From the NCBI GenBank assembly GCA_039720395.1, contig CM077827.1:25394416-25458415 (forward strand): 64,000 bases of DNA, given 5' to 3'. Below, piece after piece: positions 34,855 to 46,770 of this stretch. The stretch comes from Liquidambar formosana (taxonomy: Eukaryota > Streptophyta > Magnoliopsida > Saxifragales > Altingiaceae). Positions within the stretch are counted from its first letter, which is position 1. Every line of letters starts with the position of its first letter. Position numbers and translations under genes: made by a program. Below the pieces are notes generated by a model. It was given only the letters and a program-made list of their open reading frames with translations. It searched no databases and had not been told where the DNA came from.

Positions 34855-37668
34855 TGTGAACCCCGGAAATTGGGCCCACAAGGGATTGAAAGAAAATGGA
34901 TTTGAAAAAGAAAAAGGAAAGGAGTCGCCACCTTATTTTTTAAAGGAAACAAGGAAAACCCTAAAAATAGTTTGTTTTAGGAAAACAATTTGAATGACTC
35001 CATAAAAAAGGAAAGGCAAAAACCAATCTTTTGAAAACCAAAGAAATCGGGGATTCGGAGGCTAAGTTATGACATGGGAAGGTTCTAGGCAAAGCCTATA
35101 GGCACCCATGTCACCCTTTTGGTCTCTCAGTTCATTTGGGCTAAATTAAGATCTTTCCCATACAAAAATCAGCAAGTATATCATCACAAGAATTGCATGC
35201 ATATCATATATTTCATTCATCCATCCATGCATAATAAACACATAAAAACAGAAAATAAAGAAAAACAAAACAAAACAAAAAGAAGCCTAGGATGCTTGGA
35301 TCCTAGAACGGACTTGAGCCTCACGAAGAGCGCCTACGTACCATGCAGCGAAATACATGGATCAAAGTCCACGTAGTTCGATTAGAATTAGGGTTGAATC
35401 CTAATATAAACCTATGGTAAAAACCCTAGGTTTCCTTATTTGAATCAAACGAGTTGAATATGATAGAAAGTTTGATTTTAGGAAAGAAATCCACAAAATG
35501 GAAACTTTAATAAAAACCAGAATTTTATTTATGAAGGAAACCTTTGATTAAACCATAGACTTGTATTAAAAATTAACCCTAGATAGGGAGAAGAGAATGA
35601 GTTAAGAAGAAAGGTGAATTGGGGCACCTTCACACCCACTTACCTGAGCGCAATTACTCCAAACATTAGCCATTTCAGACATGAGCAGCCCTATTTGCCA
35701 TAGGACAAATACCACACCTATTTGCACCCTTACAAGTGCTCAAAACCATGCGAAAACACTAACATGCAAATCTGGACAGAATAGTATTGTGACCTAAAAT
35801 CATCCACTAAGCATGCCAATAGCAAAAACAGCGAACAATAATAAGTCCTAACATATTCCTAGAACCATATCATGCATAAAAACCCTAAAACATACTAACA
35901 TGCAAGCAAAACTATCATGTTTACTCTATATGAAAAACATATACAGCAAACACGAAGAAAAACCAATAAAAAAGTCTACTTTATCATGCTATATGAAAAC
36001 AAACACGAAACAATGACTCTAAAACCCTAAACTCACAAATATGCTTAAAAACTCACAAGACATACTTTAATCATGCTAAAACCAAACTAAACAGAAATTA
36101 TATCATGCATATTAACTAACTAAAGCAATATAACATGATGAAAATCCTAACTCTAACATGCAATGACACTAATCCTAGCACAAGGACAAACAGGAGCACA
36201 AGAATCATAACTATGCATTAAAAACCTAAAGGACAGCCCTAAAGCATGCTAAACAGTAGATAAAAAATAGATATTCCATGTATATTAACTAGCTAGAGTG
36301 TTAATACATGATAAAAAAGGCTACTTTTAACATGCAATAAGCCTAACCCATATGAAAACCTAGTTTAAGCTTGAATAGAGAAGGAGAATACCTTATTCTC
36401 TCTCAAACACTCAAGTATTAATGCATAAAGTGGCTCCCCTTGTGTTTGTAATTGTTCGTGGCTCCTCAGGTCTTTAGAGTGAATCAAACCAACACGAATC
36501 CTCTTCTTTGTCAAAGTGGTATCACAGCAAAGAGATCAAAACTCAACTCAACTTTGAAAAGAAATAGAAAACAAAAAGAGAACAAGAGAAAAGAAAAGTG
36601 ATTTTCGTCACTTTGCAGCAGCAGCAACTTCAATCGCGTTTTTGGGTATGAAAACATTGGATTTGGACAAAGCTTGTGAAATACAAAGTTGTAGAGAATT
36701 GAATTATCTTTCTAACAAGACCAATTTCATCAAATTTTGACTTTGGATGAAAAAGTTATGATTAAAATACGACTGCTGGTTTTCAGAAAATCTGCTGCTG
36801 AATTATGACGAATTTCACTCCCTCCAAACCCTCTTCCTCTCCCCCTTGTTTAAAGACATTAAGAGAGTATTTATAGCTGAAATCTGGAGTTTCCCTTTCC
36901 TTCCTGGACTAGGTTTCTTTGGAGAATAATCAAAAGGTATTTTATAATGATAAAAGACTTCTAATCTGAATAGGAAAATGAAATTGTCTTTTATAAAAAT
37001 TGGGAGACTGACCGCTAACACGCATGCACATGTATCGTATGTGCGTACACACACTCATCACATACGTACACGTGTTAGTGTCATGATAAAAATGGCTAAT
37101 TTAATAAAATAATTTTCTTTTCATTTTAACCAAAAATCTCATGCTGTGATTCGCACTAATTCTTCAAGGATAATCCGTAAATAACCACACTAAACTCATC
37201 ATCAGGCCATATCAAAATTGAACTTCATGAAACACTTTTGAGGGTAAAATGATGACTAATGAAAGTCAATTTGAAAAGATTTGGTTGGTAATTGTGAGTC
37301 AATTAGAGCTAACCCAAGGAAGGGTCAATTAACCAACTTGAACTACATCGAGCCATTTTAATCCCGAGCCATTGACTTACCAAATTGAACCTAGAAATAC
37401 CTTTTATGCATCCATATGAACTCCAATTGACAATTTGGAGATCATTTCAAGGTCAAATGAAAAGTTTGGGACTTAAAAGACGATTATGCCCCTCAAGTCA
37501 CAAAAGCTCTTATTATCCCTCAAGATCAACTCCAATTTGAACCAAAATTCATATCCATTGTCCTTGTGACTCTAGAAAACTAATGCAAGTGACTAGACTC
37601 AAAAACAAAACAAAAACATGCATGAAATGATGAGCCCTAGTAAGGTGGTGCAAAAATGGGGTGTGACA
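34855..37668 (-). repeat. 3' LTR of E2 (2814 bp)
   Basis: Reads on the + strand TGTGAACCCCGG...GGGGTGTGACA. Outer parts match the E1 LTRs. About 36460-37210 is unrelated to E1: it lacks the palindromic cassette and holds a CACGTG word near 37068, a run of alternating TGCGTACACACAC, and a TGGTATCACAGC word at 36517-36528 that resembles a copia PBS. Confidence 0.95.
36868..36875 (-). promoter_or_regulatory. TATA box of the E2 LTR promoter
   Basis: TATAAATA on the - strand inside the section that differs from E1; repeated in the other LTR near 51635. Upstream lie CACGTG (G-box type) and ACGTACACGTG words, known as stress- or ABA-type sites in plants; a role here is inferred. Confidence 0.6.
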
Positions 37669-37677
37669 GAAGCCCCT

Positions 37678-37710
37678 CATTGGCGAACAAGTTACACTTG
37701 TGAACCAATG
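37678..37710. other. Conserved hairpin beside the 3' LTR of E2
   Basis: CATTGG..CAAGT..ACTTG..CCAATG, a 33-bp interrupted palindrome 9 bp inside the LTR edge. The same structure is at 53653-53685 (E1) and 59980-60012 (E3). The GAGGGGCTTC between it and the LTR (on the - strand) is the best polypurine-tract candidate. Confidence 0.75.
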
Positions 37711-37799
37711 ATAAAGAACAACCCATTTTTGGCCAAAAAGCCCGGAGAAATCACACACTGATACCAACAATGATGGGAGGTTGAAAACCTGAGACTGAA

Positions 37800-40215
37800 A
37801 TAAGGAAGTGTACTCAAGTCATGAGTATACTTAAACCACTGAGGGTTGAGAATTGATAAGAGAAGCATATTCAAGCCACTACGAATGAACATACTTTTGA
37901 AATGGAAAGATATATTCTAGTCACGAACATATTTAACCAAGTGATGAGAATGAGATCTGAGAAGTACGTTCAAGTGATGAACATACCTTTGAAATGGAGA
38001 AATATATCCAAGCGATGGATATACTTAACCAAGTAAGTAACAAAATATCTGAGAAGTATACTCAAATGATGAGTATACCACTGAAATGGAGAAATATATT
38101 CAGGTCACGAATATATTTAACCAAGTAATGTGAGAATGAAATTTGAGAAGTATACTCAAGTGGTGAGCATACCATTGAAATGGAGAAATATATCCAAGCG
38201 ATGGATATACTTAACCAAGTAGGATAAGAATAATCTGAGAAGTGTACTCAAGTGATGAGGATACTTAATGATTGAGAAAGACTGAGAAGTACGTTCAAGT
38301 GATGAACATACTTTTGAAAAATGAGAAATATATTCAGGTCACGAATATATTTAACTAAGTAAGATAGAGAATGAACTGAGAAGTATACTCAAGTGATGAG
38401 TATACCATTGAAATGGAGAAATATATTCAAGTGATGAATATATTTAACCAAGTAATAATCTGAGAAGTATGTTCAAGTGATGAACATACCATTGAAATGG
38501 AGAAATATACCCAAGCGATGGATATACTTAACCAAGTAGGATAAGAATAATCTGAGAGGTGTATTCAAGTGATGAGTGTACTTTTGAAATGGAGAAATAT
38601 ATTCAGGTCACGAACATATTTACCCAAGTGATGAAAAAGATGCTGAGAAATATACTCAAGTGATGAGTATACTTAATGATTGAAAAAGACTGAGAAGTAC
38701 GTTCAAGTGATGAACATACTTTTGAAATGAAGAAATGTATCCAAGTGATGGATATATTCAACCAAGTAAGCTGAGAAGTACACTCAAATGATGAGCATAC
38801 CATTGAAATGGAGAAATATATCCAAACGACGGATATATTTAACCAAGTAAGATAAGAATAATCTGAGAAGTGTACTCAAGTGATGAGTACACCATTGAAA
38901 TGGAGAAATATATTCTAGTCACGAATATACTTAACCAAGTAAGTGACAAGTATGTTTAAGTGATAAACATACCATTGAAATAGAGAAATATATCCAAGTG
39001 ATGGATATACTTAACCAAGTAAGTGACAAGTATGTTTAAGTGATAAACATACCATTGAAATAGAGAAATATATCCAAGCGATGGATATACTTAAGCAAGT
39101 AAGATAGAGAATAATCTGAGAAGTGTACTCAAGTGATGAGTACACCATTGAAATGGAGAAATATATTCTAGTCATGAATATATTTAACCAAGTAAGTGAC
39201 AAATAATCTGAGAAGTATGTTCAAGTGATGAACATACCATTGAAATGGAGAAATATACCCAAGCGATGGATATACTTAACCAAGTAAGTGGCAAAATATC
39301 TGAGAAGTATACTCAAGTGATGAGTACACCATTGAAATGGAAAAATATACCCAAGTGATGGATATACTTAACCAAGTAAGTGACAAATGATCTGAGAAGT
39401 ATACTCGAGTGATGAGTATACCATTGAAATGGAGAAATATACCCAAGTGATGGATATACTTAACCAAGTAAGTGACAAGTATGTTTAAATAATAAACATA
39501 CCATTGAAATAGAGAAATATATCCAAGCGATGGATATACTTAAGCAAGTAAGATAGAGAATAATCTGAGAAGTGTACTCAAGTGATGAGTACACCATTGA
39601 AATGGAGAAATATATTCTAGTCATGAATATATTTAACCAAGTAAGTGACAAATAATCTGAGAAGTATGTTCAAGTGATGAACATACCATTGAAATGGAGA
39701 AATATACCCAAGCGATGGATATACTTAACCAAGTAAGTGGCAAAATATCTGAGAAGTATACTCAAGTGATGAGTATACCATTGAAATGGAAAAATATACC
39801 CAAGTGATGGATATACTTAACCAAGTAAGTGACAAATGATCTGAGAAGTATGTTCAAGTGATGAACATACCATTGAAATGGAGAAGTATACCCAAACGAT
39901 GGATATACTTAACCAAGTAAGTGACAAAATATCTGAGAAGTATACTCGAGTGATGAGTATACCATTGAAATGGAGAAATATACCCAAGCGATGAATATAT
40001 TTTACCAAGTAAGTGATAATGAGGATCTGAAACTAGGAAGCATATTCAATGGGTGAACATGCTTTTGAAATGGAAGAATATATTCAAGTGATGAATATAT
40101 TCAACCAAGTATGATAGAGAATGAGAATTTGAAACTGAGAAGCATATTCAAAGGGTGAATACACTTTTGAAATGGAAGAACACATTCAAGCGATGAATAT
40201 ATTCAACCAAGTAGG
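37800..40215 (-). repeat. E2 array of ~92-bp hairpin repeats (about 2.4 kb)
   Basis: About 25 units, each with two interrupted palindromes. The first has loop AAGTGAT and arms that vary together: GTATGTTCA/TGAACATAC, GTATACTCA/TGAGTATAC, GTGTACTCA/TGAGTACAC. The second has arms ATATCCA/TGGATAT or ATATATTCA/TGAATATAT. No protein is conserved. Tandem repeats before the 3' LTR are a known feature of Tat elements. Confidence 0.92.
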
Positions 40216-40493
40216 ATGAAAAATCAAGATTTGAAATGAGGATATATGATCAATTTATCAAGATTGAACAGGCATGGTGCAAGAGGAGAGTGACTTAACA
40301 CATTGTCACTTGAGTTGGCATGACACAGGGGAAATATATTCAACCCTTTTGAACATAAAATCAATTCAAGGAATTGATTTCAAGATGGAATTTGATTGAT
40401 TTTAAGCTCAAAAAGTGTTGAATATCTCATTTGGAAGGAGGTTTGATCACGCGTCAAGGCGAGACAAAGCGAGGGAGAAAGCCAAAACAAGGT

Positions 40494-40556
40494 GGCTTGG
40501 GTGACCACCAGGCCTCAGGAGGCTAGCCGCCCAGGCCTGGGTGGTTACCCGAGCCC
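40494..40556. other. Hybrid palindromic cassette of E2 (4 of 7)
   Basis: Only about 63 bp with a single AGGCTAGCCGCC core. Read on the - strand, its left half and flank (TTCGGGCTCGGGT) match the E1 cassette at 29266, and its right half (TCCTGAGGCCTGGTGGTCACC) and flank match the E1 cassette at 32601. It is the joint left when the PMD gene was lost. Confidence 0.85.
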
Positions 40557-40640
40557 GAAGCGGAAATCCCACTTTGAATAGGAAACTTCCTATTCTGATG
40601 GGTTTTTTCCTATTAGAACTTGGATTTGTGACCTTTTCCC

Positions 40641-40648
40641 TATAAAAA
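40641..40648 (+). promoter_or_regulatory. TATA box of the DUF7745-like gene (E2)
   Basis: CCCTATAAAAACAC, 49 bp upstream of the ATG at 40697 and 85 bp downstream of the palindromic cassette; the same in E1. Confidence 0.78.
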
Positions 40649-40696
40649 CACATCCAAGAGGTTCCTAAACCTACTTGTATTCATTCATTAGAAATT

Positions 40697-41983
40697 ATGG
40701 AGGCTCTAGACAAATTTTTAGGAGGGTTTTTGAGAGTTATAAGTGCTGAAGCAAAATCTGAGTTCAAGTGCTTTGGCTTGGATCCATTGCTCTCCTTGAG
40801 GCATGTGAGGCTTGAAACGAACCTCTTGACTGCTGCTACATATTTTTGGGATCCTCAAGTTCATGTGTTCCGCTTCAACTATGAAGAACTGTGCCCAACC
40901 ATGGAGGAATTCTGTGCATTGTATGGAGTTTCAACGGTAGGTCCTTTTATTCTCCCTACTCCTCGCCCAAGCTTTCTTACTTCTTTCTCCAATCTACTTG
41001 GGATTCACTCACAATATGCCTCTACGTTTGTAAAGGACCATATGGTAGACTTGATGAAATTGGCAACCTCTTTTTTAGCTTGTGATAGTAAAGGTATTCT
41101 GAATTTTACCTTTCCTATTAAGCATGCTCTTGCCTTTTGCCTCATTGGTCGTTTTCTTATTTCCACTGGTACTCCACATGTTCCCATTCAAATCTGTGAC
41201 TTGATTCCTCTCCTTGCCAAGGGCCATAACTTGATTCCCATGGTGCTAGCTGAAACCCTGAATGGTTTGGATAAAACTCATGAGGACCCAAAGGTTCCTT
41301 TAGGAGGTAGCCCCATTCTACTGCAGATGTGGTTGCTTGAAAGACTGAATTTCTTGTCACCAGTTGCCATTACACCATACAAGCCCCAGCATTACTGCCT
41401 TCGCCGCATTGAACTACCTGGGCAATTTTCATTGAGAGATTGGCTAGGTTACTTCCAAACCCTTTCTTGGAGGAGTGTCAAGTGGTTTGTATTCATATGG
41501 GGCTGCAGTGACCAGGTGCTTCTGCGGACTTCTGGATGCGCCATGGTGAGACTCATAGGACTGAGGTCTACTTCCTTCTACTGGCCTTCAAGGGTTCTTC
41601 GTCAGATGGGCGCCATGCAAACCATACCCACTTCCTTGAAAGGTGACTATCCTGTGGTGCCCGCGGGTCTTTCTGTAGTGAATTGGGCGAAGGACCGATA
41701 GCCTAGCAAGTTGATACTAACCCAAGTTACGAATACTGATGGTCCATATATGATGAGCCCCGAGTATAAGGAATGGTTGAAAAGCAATTTAGGTGAGAGA
41801 GAGACTACTCGAAGAGAAAGGATTTTTGGACTTATCAAGAACAACGAACTTGGATCTTGCAGAGAAGATATTATGGAAGCAGTGACAACAGCTTATGAAC
41901 ATGACTTGAGGAAGAAAAGAAGACATGAAAGAGAGAAGAAGAAAGCTGAGGAGCGAGCTGCAAAGAAGCCCAAGAAAAACTGA
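40697..41983 (+). pseudogene. DUF7745-like passenger gene, antisense in E2 (one stop)
   Basis: 429 codons with ATG (MEALDKFLGGFLRV..) and one in-frame TAG at 41699-41701, where E1 has TGG (DRWPSKL). Otherwise open. The FWDPQVHVFRFNYEELCPTM word lies at about residues 51-70, followed by a long mixed helical region with several WxxxLxxF words, and a basic tail (from about 400) likely to be a nuclear signal or coiled coil. It is transcribed against gag-pol from its own TATA box. With a single G-to-A change as its only lesion it was probably intact until recently. It is not a known enzyme; the DUF7745 assignment is from memory of the signature. Confidence 0.85.
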
Positions 41984-42169
41984 AGACTCAATAGAATAGG
42001 ATATTTATGGCATATTTATAGTTCTTTTACTTAATACCAATGAATTGCTATGTCAATCAATTTTAGTTTTGAATAAATTGCCAATAATAAATCAAATTTG
42101 GGATTTTCTTGTTTGATTTAGACCGCACCCAAGGTAACTTTATGGGTTGCCTACGTATCTCCATGGTTT

Positions 42170-42180
<11 letters not shown>

Positions 42181-42224
<44 letters not shown>
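42181..42224 (-). repeat. Poly(A) tract of E2 (44 bases, T on the + strand)
   Basis: Uninterrupted T run between the 3' ends of the integrase and the DUF7745-like gene, preceded by a shorter T-rich stretch. Same place as the A run of E1. Confidence 0.95.
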
Positions 42225-42225
<1 letters not shown>

Positions 42226-42312
42226 TTTTTGAATGGAGAATCAGGTCTTACGTAGTTCTTATGCCTTAACTTTTGCCTAGGCCGCCCTTACGGGTTTTCA
42301 ACCTAGCAGGCT

Positions 42313-43158
42313 TCAAACATGATATTTCTTCAATTGATCCAAATTAGTTGGACGAGCGAACTCAATTCCATCTAAATCCATGAGGCGAACAGCCCCTGCT
42401 GGCAATATCTCTTTGATAATGTATGGCCCACCCCAACTTGGCTTGAATTTTCCCCGCGGATCGAACACTGGAGCTCTGATTTCTTTCAGCACTACATCCC
42501 CTTTCTTTAGACCTCGATCTTTGACATGCTTGTTGAATGCTCTGGCAACTCTCCATTGATACCCCTGAACATGATACAGCGCCCTTAAACGCCTTTCATC
42601 CAACAAAGCTAACTCATCATAGCGGCTCTTAACCCAGTCCACTTCTGTTATCTGGCTCTCCACGGCAACTCTTAGTGAAGGAACTTCCAATTCAACTGGC
42701 AACACGGCCTCCATTCCATAAACTAGAGAATAAGGGGTAGCCCCTGTTGACGACCTTATTGATGTTTTGTAACCCCATAGAGCCAATGGCAACTTCTCAT
42801 GCCAGTCTGTGTATGAGTCCGCAGTCTTCTGTAGTATCTTCTTGATGTTCTTGTTAGCTGCTTCCACCGCTCCATTAGTCTGAGGACGGTATGGTGACGA
42901 CAGATGGTGGGCTATGCCATACTTTTACAAGAGCTCATGGGTTTCTTTCTGAAAGTGCTGGCCATTGTCTGAGATAACTTCATGCGGTACCCCATATCGA
43001 TAGATGATGCTGTGCTGTATGAACTGTGCTACCTTCTTGGAATTCAAGGTCTTGAAGGATGCTGCTTCCACCCATTTAGTGAAGTAATCGATGGCAACCA
43101 GGATGTATTCATGCCCATTTGACGCCTTTGGCTTGATCTGTCCGATGATATCTATCCC
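42313..43158 (-). pseudogene. E2 integrase, core and C-terminal part
   Basis: On the - strand: GIDIIGQIKPKASNGHEYI, then ISDNGQHF (second Asp), TAA at 42925-42927, then GAVEAANKNIKKI (Glu) and a C-terminal GPYIIKEILPAGAVRLMDL fold ending LDQLKKYHV. The TAA is shared with E1 (26873). The open frame after it starts at 42867 and is otherwise undamaged. Confidence 0.92.
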
Positions 43159-43794
43159 CTATACCGCGAATGGCCATGCTGACGACATACTTGTTAAAGG
43201 CATAGAAGGCAAATGTTGTCCACTGGCGAACAGTTGGCATTTGTGGCACTTCTTGACATGTGCGTGGCAGTCCCTTTCCATGGTAGACCAGTAATAGCCT
43301 AGCCTCATGATTTTCTTAGCTAACATATAGCCATTCATATGCGGAGCCCCTGTCCCTTCATGGATTTCTTTAATCAGATGCTCGGCTTCCTCCTCGATGA
43401 CACACAGCAGGTGGATCCCGTCGTATGATCTCCGATATAGCTTTCCTCCACAAAGTACATAGTGACTCGCCAACCGCCTTAGGGTTTTTCTATCGATATG
43501 AGATGCTCCTTCTGGGTATTCCCTTTCTTCAATGAACTTCTTTATGTCATGGAACCACGGACAGCCATCATTTACCTCTCCTCCTCGGATTGCACAACAG
43601 TACACAGGCTTGTCTCGGCATTCTATCACCAACGGCTTCACATTTCCCTCTTCAGGTATCTCCACCATGGATGCTAGGGTCGCCAAGGCATCGGCGAACT
43701 GGTTCTTGTTCCTTGAAAGGTAGTTAAATTCTATCTCTGAGAACTCCTTGGTTAGAGCTTCCAGGTAGGCATGGTAGGGTAACAGCTTCTCATC
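43159..43794 (-). pseudogene. E2 Pol: end of second RNase H and integrase zinc finger
   Basis: DEKLLPYHAYLEAL, FADALATLASMVEIPEEG, then the H2C2 finger HLIKEIHEGTGAPHMNG..CHAHVKKCHKCQ. Bounded by TGA at 43795 (CGA in E1) and TAG at 43159 (TGG in E1). Both are single transitions. Confidence 0.9.
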
Positions 43795-45198
43795 TCAAGT
43801 TTTCCATTCCCCTTTTATCTGACAAATGATTAGCGCCGAGTCCCCGAACACTTCTAATTCTTTGATCCCCAATTCAAGTGCCGCTTCTAGTGCTAGGATA
43901 CAGGCCTCATACTCAGCAATGTTGTTGGTGGCTTCGAACCCCAACTTGACCGCCAACGGTGTAAATGCCTCTTCGGGTGAGACCAGCAGGACTCCTATCC
44001 CATAACCTTTCTTATTGGCTGCCCCATCGAAGTATACTCTCCAAGTTTTTCTACCAATCTCTAGCACGTCCTCATCTGGGAATTGATCGTTGAACGGAGC
44101 GGATGATGACACCGGACAGCTGGCTAGGTAGTCTGCGATGACGCTTCCCTTGATAGACTTCTGATTCACGTACTTGATGTCGAATTCATTGAGGAGAATT
44201 GACCATCGAGCAGTTCTGAATGACAATACTGGCCTTTCTACCAGGTACTTCAACGGGTCCATGCGACTTATCAAGAACACTTCGAAGGACATCATGTAGT
44301 GCCGGAGTTTCTGCGTCGCCCATACTAGTGCCACACAAGCCTTTTCAATTGCATTGTACTTCACTTCATAGTCTGTCATTTTCTTGCTTAGGTAGTAGAT
44401 GGCATTCTCCTTTGTAGACCCTTCAAGATATTGAGCTAACAAAGCTCCCGTCGCGGTTTCGGTGACTGTTAAGTATAACAAAAGCGGCGCACCTTGCCGT
44501 GGGGGAACTAAGATTGGAGGATTGCTCAAGTATCTCTTAATGGTCTCAAAGGCCTCTTGGCATTCTTCGTTCCATACTTTTGGCACACCTTTCTTAAGCA
44601 ATTTGAAGATTGGTTCGCAAACCATGGTCAAGTTGGCAATGAATCGGCTTATGTATTGAACTCTTCCCAGAAAACCCCGGATCTGCTTCTCAGTGCTAGG
44701 CGGCTCCATCTCCACAATAGCTTTTATCTTCCCTGGGTCCACTTCGATACCTCTCTGAGTGATCATAAACCCCAATAACTTGCCTGCAGTGACACCAAAA
44801 GCGCACTTCTGTGGGTTGAGACGGAGGTTGTACTTTTTTGCTCGCTCTAGGAATTTCTCTAGTGCCTTGAAATGCCCTTCTCTATCCACGGACTTCACGA
44901 TCATATCATCGACATAAACCTCTACTTCCTTATGGATCATATCATGCAATAAGGTCGTAGCTGCTCTTTGGTAAGTAGCCCCAGCGTTTCTTAAGCCAAA
45001 AGGCATTACCTTGTAACAGTACGTTCCCCATTGCGTGATAAAGGCTGTTTTCTCTATGTCTTGAGGCGCCATCTTTATCTGGTTATACCCGGAGAATCCG
45101 TCCATGAAGGAGAGGAGTGCATGTCCCACTGTACTATCCACCAACACGTCGATATGGGGTAAAGGAAAGTCATCCTTAGGGCTCGCGGTGTTGAGATC
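43795..45198 (-). pseudogene. E2 Pol: reverse transcriptase, RNase H and second RNase H
   Basis: The open frame from 45147 (450 aa) starts inside RT: SFMDGFSGYNQIKM with the first Asp, YVDD at 78-81, the RT thumb, an RNase H-like connection (LTVTETATGALL, no Asp at the usual place), then WRVYFDGAANKKGYGIG of the second, archaeal-like RNase H at about 370. The frame stops at a CGA-to-TGA change (43795). The RT upstream of 45147 is joined in frame to the previous segment across another CGA-to-TGA stop at 45199. Confidence 0.92.
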
Positions 45199-46734
45199 TC
45201 AGAAATCGACACACATCCTCACTTTCCCATCTTTTTTAGGCACAGGCACTATATTCGACAACCATTCGGGGTACTCCACAACTTGGAGGAAACCCACGTC
45301 TAGTTGTTTAGTTACCTCTTCTTTTACTTTTAGAGCCCATTCTGGTTTTAATCTTCTGAGTTTCTGCTTTACCGGCTTCTTTAGGGAATTAGTGGGGATA
45401 TAGTGTTGCACAATATCGGGGTCGATGCCAGGCATGTCTTCATAAGACCATGCAAAAGCCATAATGTTGGCTTTCAAGAGGGAGATCATCTTTTCTTTTT
45501 CAACGGGGGAGAGGGTTTTCCCAATTTTAACTATTCTTGGCAATTCATTCGTTCCTAAGTTGATTGATTCCAATTCATCCATATTAGGTTCGGTGACGCC
45601 CCTTTTCCTTTGCTCAACGAGCTCCGGGGGGACATCGTTCCTAGGATCTATATCCATGCCATAAATATCCATAGAGGAGAGAAAAGAGACAAAGCTGCTA
45701 TCAGGTAGGCCAAGGTCTTCTTCTTCATGGATCTCCGCAATGACACCACATTCAAGGTACCAATTCAGGAATGGCACGGTAGCATGGCTAATGGATGAAC
45801 CCTGGAGTTCTTCAATGGTCGAGTCTTCTACGGTGAGGATCATGTCTTGGAACATTTCAGTCATAGCCCCCGCATCAAGGTTCTCTGCCCAGTCTTCCTC
45901 TTTCAAGCTTCCATATAGATCTTGGATAGAGTGGTACCAACTTGTCAAACTTTGAGGATTCGGCCCTTCTGTGAAGTATCTATCACCAAAACTTTTATCT
46001 GCCACGGCTGGGTCGGAACTTGGATAAAAAGTATATGGGATGTACTGCTTTATAGAAGAGTAATGGCGCGATGATTCATTCAGCTCTTTCTCAATGCATT
46101 GGACATAATCAAACCCAGATAGCGGTATCGCTGCTGATTCAGGTTGTATCTCACATATAGGCACACCTGCGAGTTTCAATTCATAGTCCCCTTGAAGTGT
46201 TACTATGGCTCCTTCATAAGGAAACTTCACCTTTTGATGGAGTGAAGATGGTACAGCCCCAGCAGGATGGATCCAAGGTCGGCCCAACAACAAGTTGAAA
46301 CATGACGGCACATCCAACACTTGGAATTCTACCCTAAATTCAGTGGGTCCCATGATAAGAGGCAAAGTAACTACCCCTATTACTTCTCGGCGGGTGTTGT
46401 CATAAGCTCTTATGGTCTGCCCAGATGGCGTGAAATCAGTGGGTCCCAAACCCAAAACAGTGGCAGTTCGGAGAGGACATACATTCAGTGCGGACCCATT
46501 GTCGATAAGAACGGTGGGAACCCTCTTCCCCATAGTGTTAACGGTCACATAGAGAGCTTGAGAATGGCTCAGCCCGCTTTTAGGTAGGTCTACATCGGTG
46601 AACACGATGGTTGAGTTCTTGGGAGTTGGATTCACCAAATGTACCAATCCCTCGGGGGATGTGTCAACAGGCACTTGTATTTGATTCAACAGTTTCAACA
46701 CGGTCTGTCTGTGCTTATACGAGGCCATGAGCAA
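45199..46734 (-). pseudogene. E2 Pol: protease, linker and RT entry (511 aa)
   Basis: Retropepsin VLIDNGSALNVCPLRT at about residue 80 and NLLLGRPWIHPAGAVPSSLH at about 155. A linker not found in E1 (SSRHYSSIKQYIPYTFYPSS..., about 220-280) leads into EEDWAENLDAGAM, shared with E1. Next comes the exon joint DSSFVSFLSSMDIYG, where E1 has its intron, then RT entry words KQKLRRLKPEWALKV and VPVPKKDGKVRMCVDF. The TGA at 45199-45201 replaces the Arg codon of the usual DFRDLN. Confidence 0.92.
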
Positions 46735-46770
46735 GCCCCAAATAGTAATGTTGGCATTGGTCTTCTTCAG

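Noticed and set aside
35119..35376. 85-codon frame in the E2 LTR
   Set aside because: Lies within LTR sequence, is altered in the other LTR, and has no homologue-like features.
39011..40008. Several near-identical ~63-codon frames on the - strand (MSLTWLNIFMTRIYF.. type)
   Set aside because: They are produced by the 92-bp repeat units being open in one frame by chance; they recur with the repeat period and have no protein-like conservation.
44220..44778. Frames on the + strand opposite E2 RT and RNase H (also 25022-25580 - strand in E1)
   Set aside because: Shadow frames of the conserved pol genes; similarity between copies follows from the pol coding strand.
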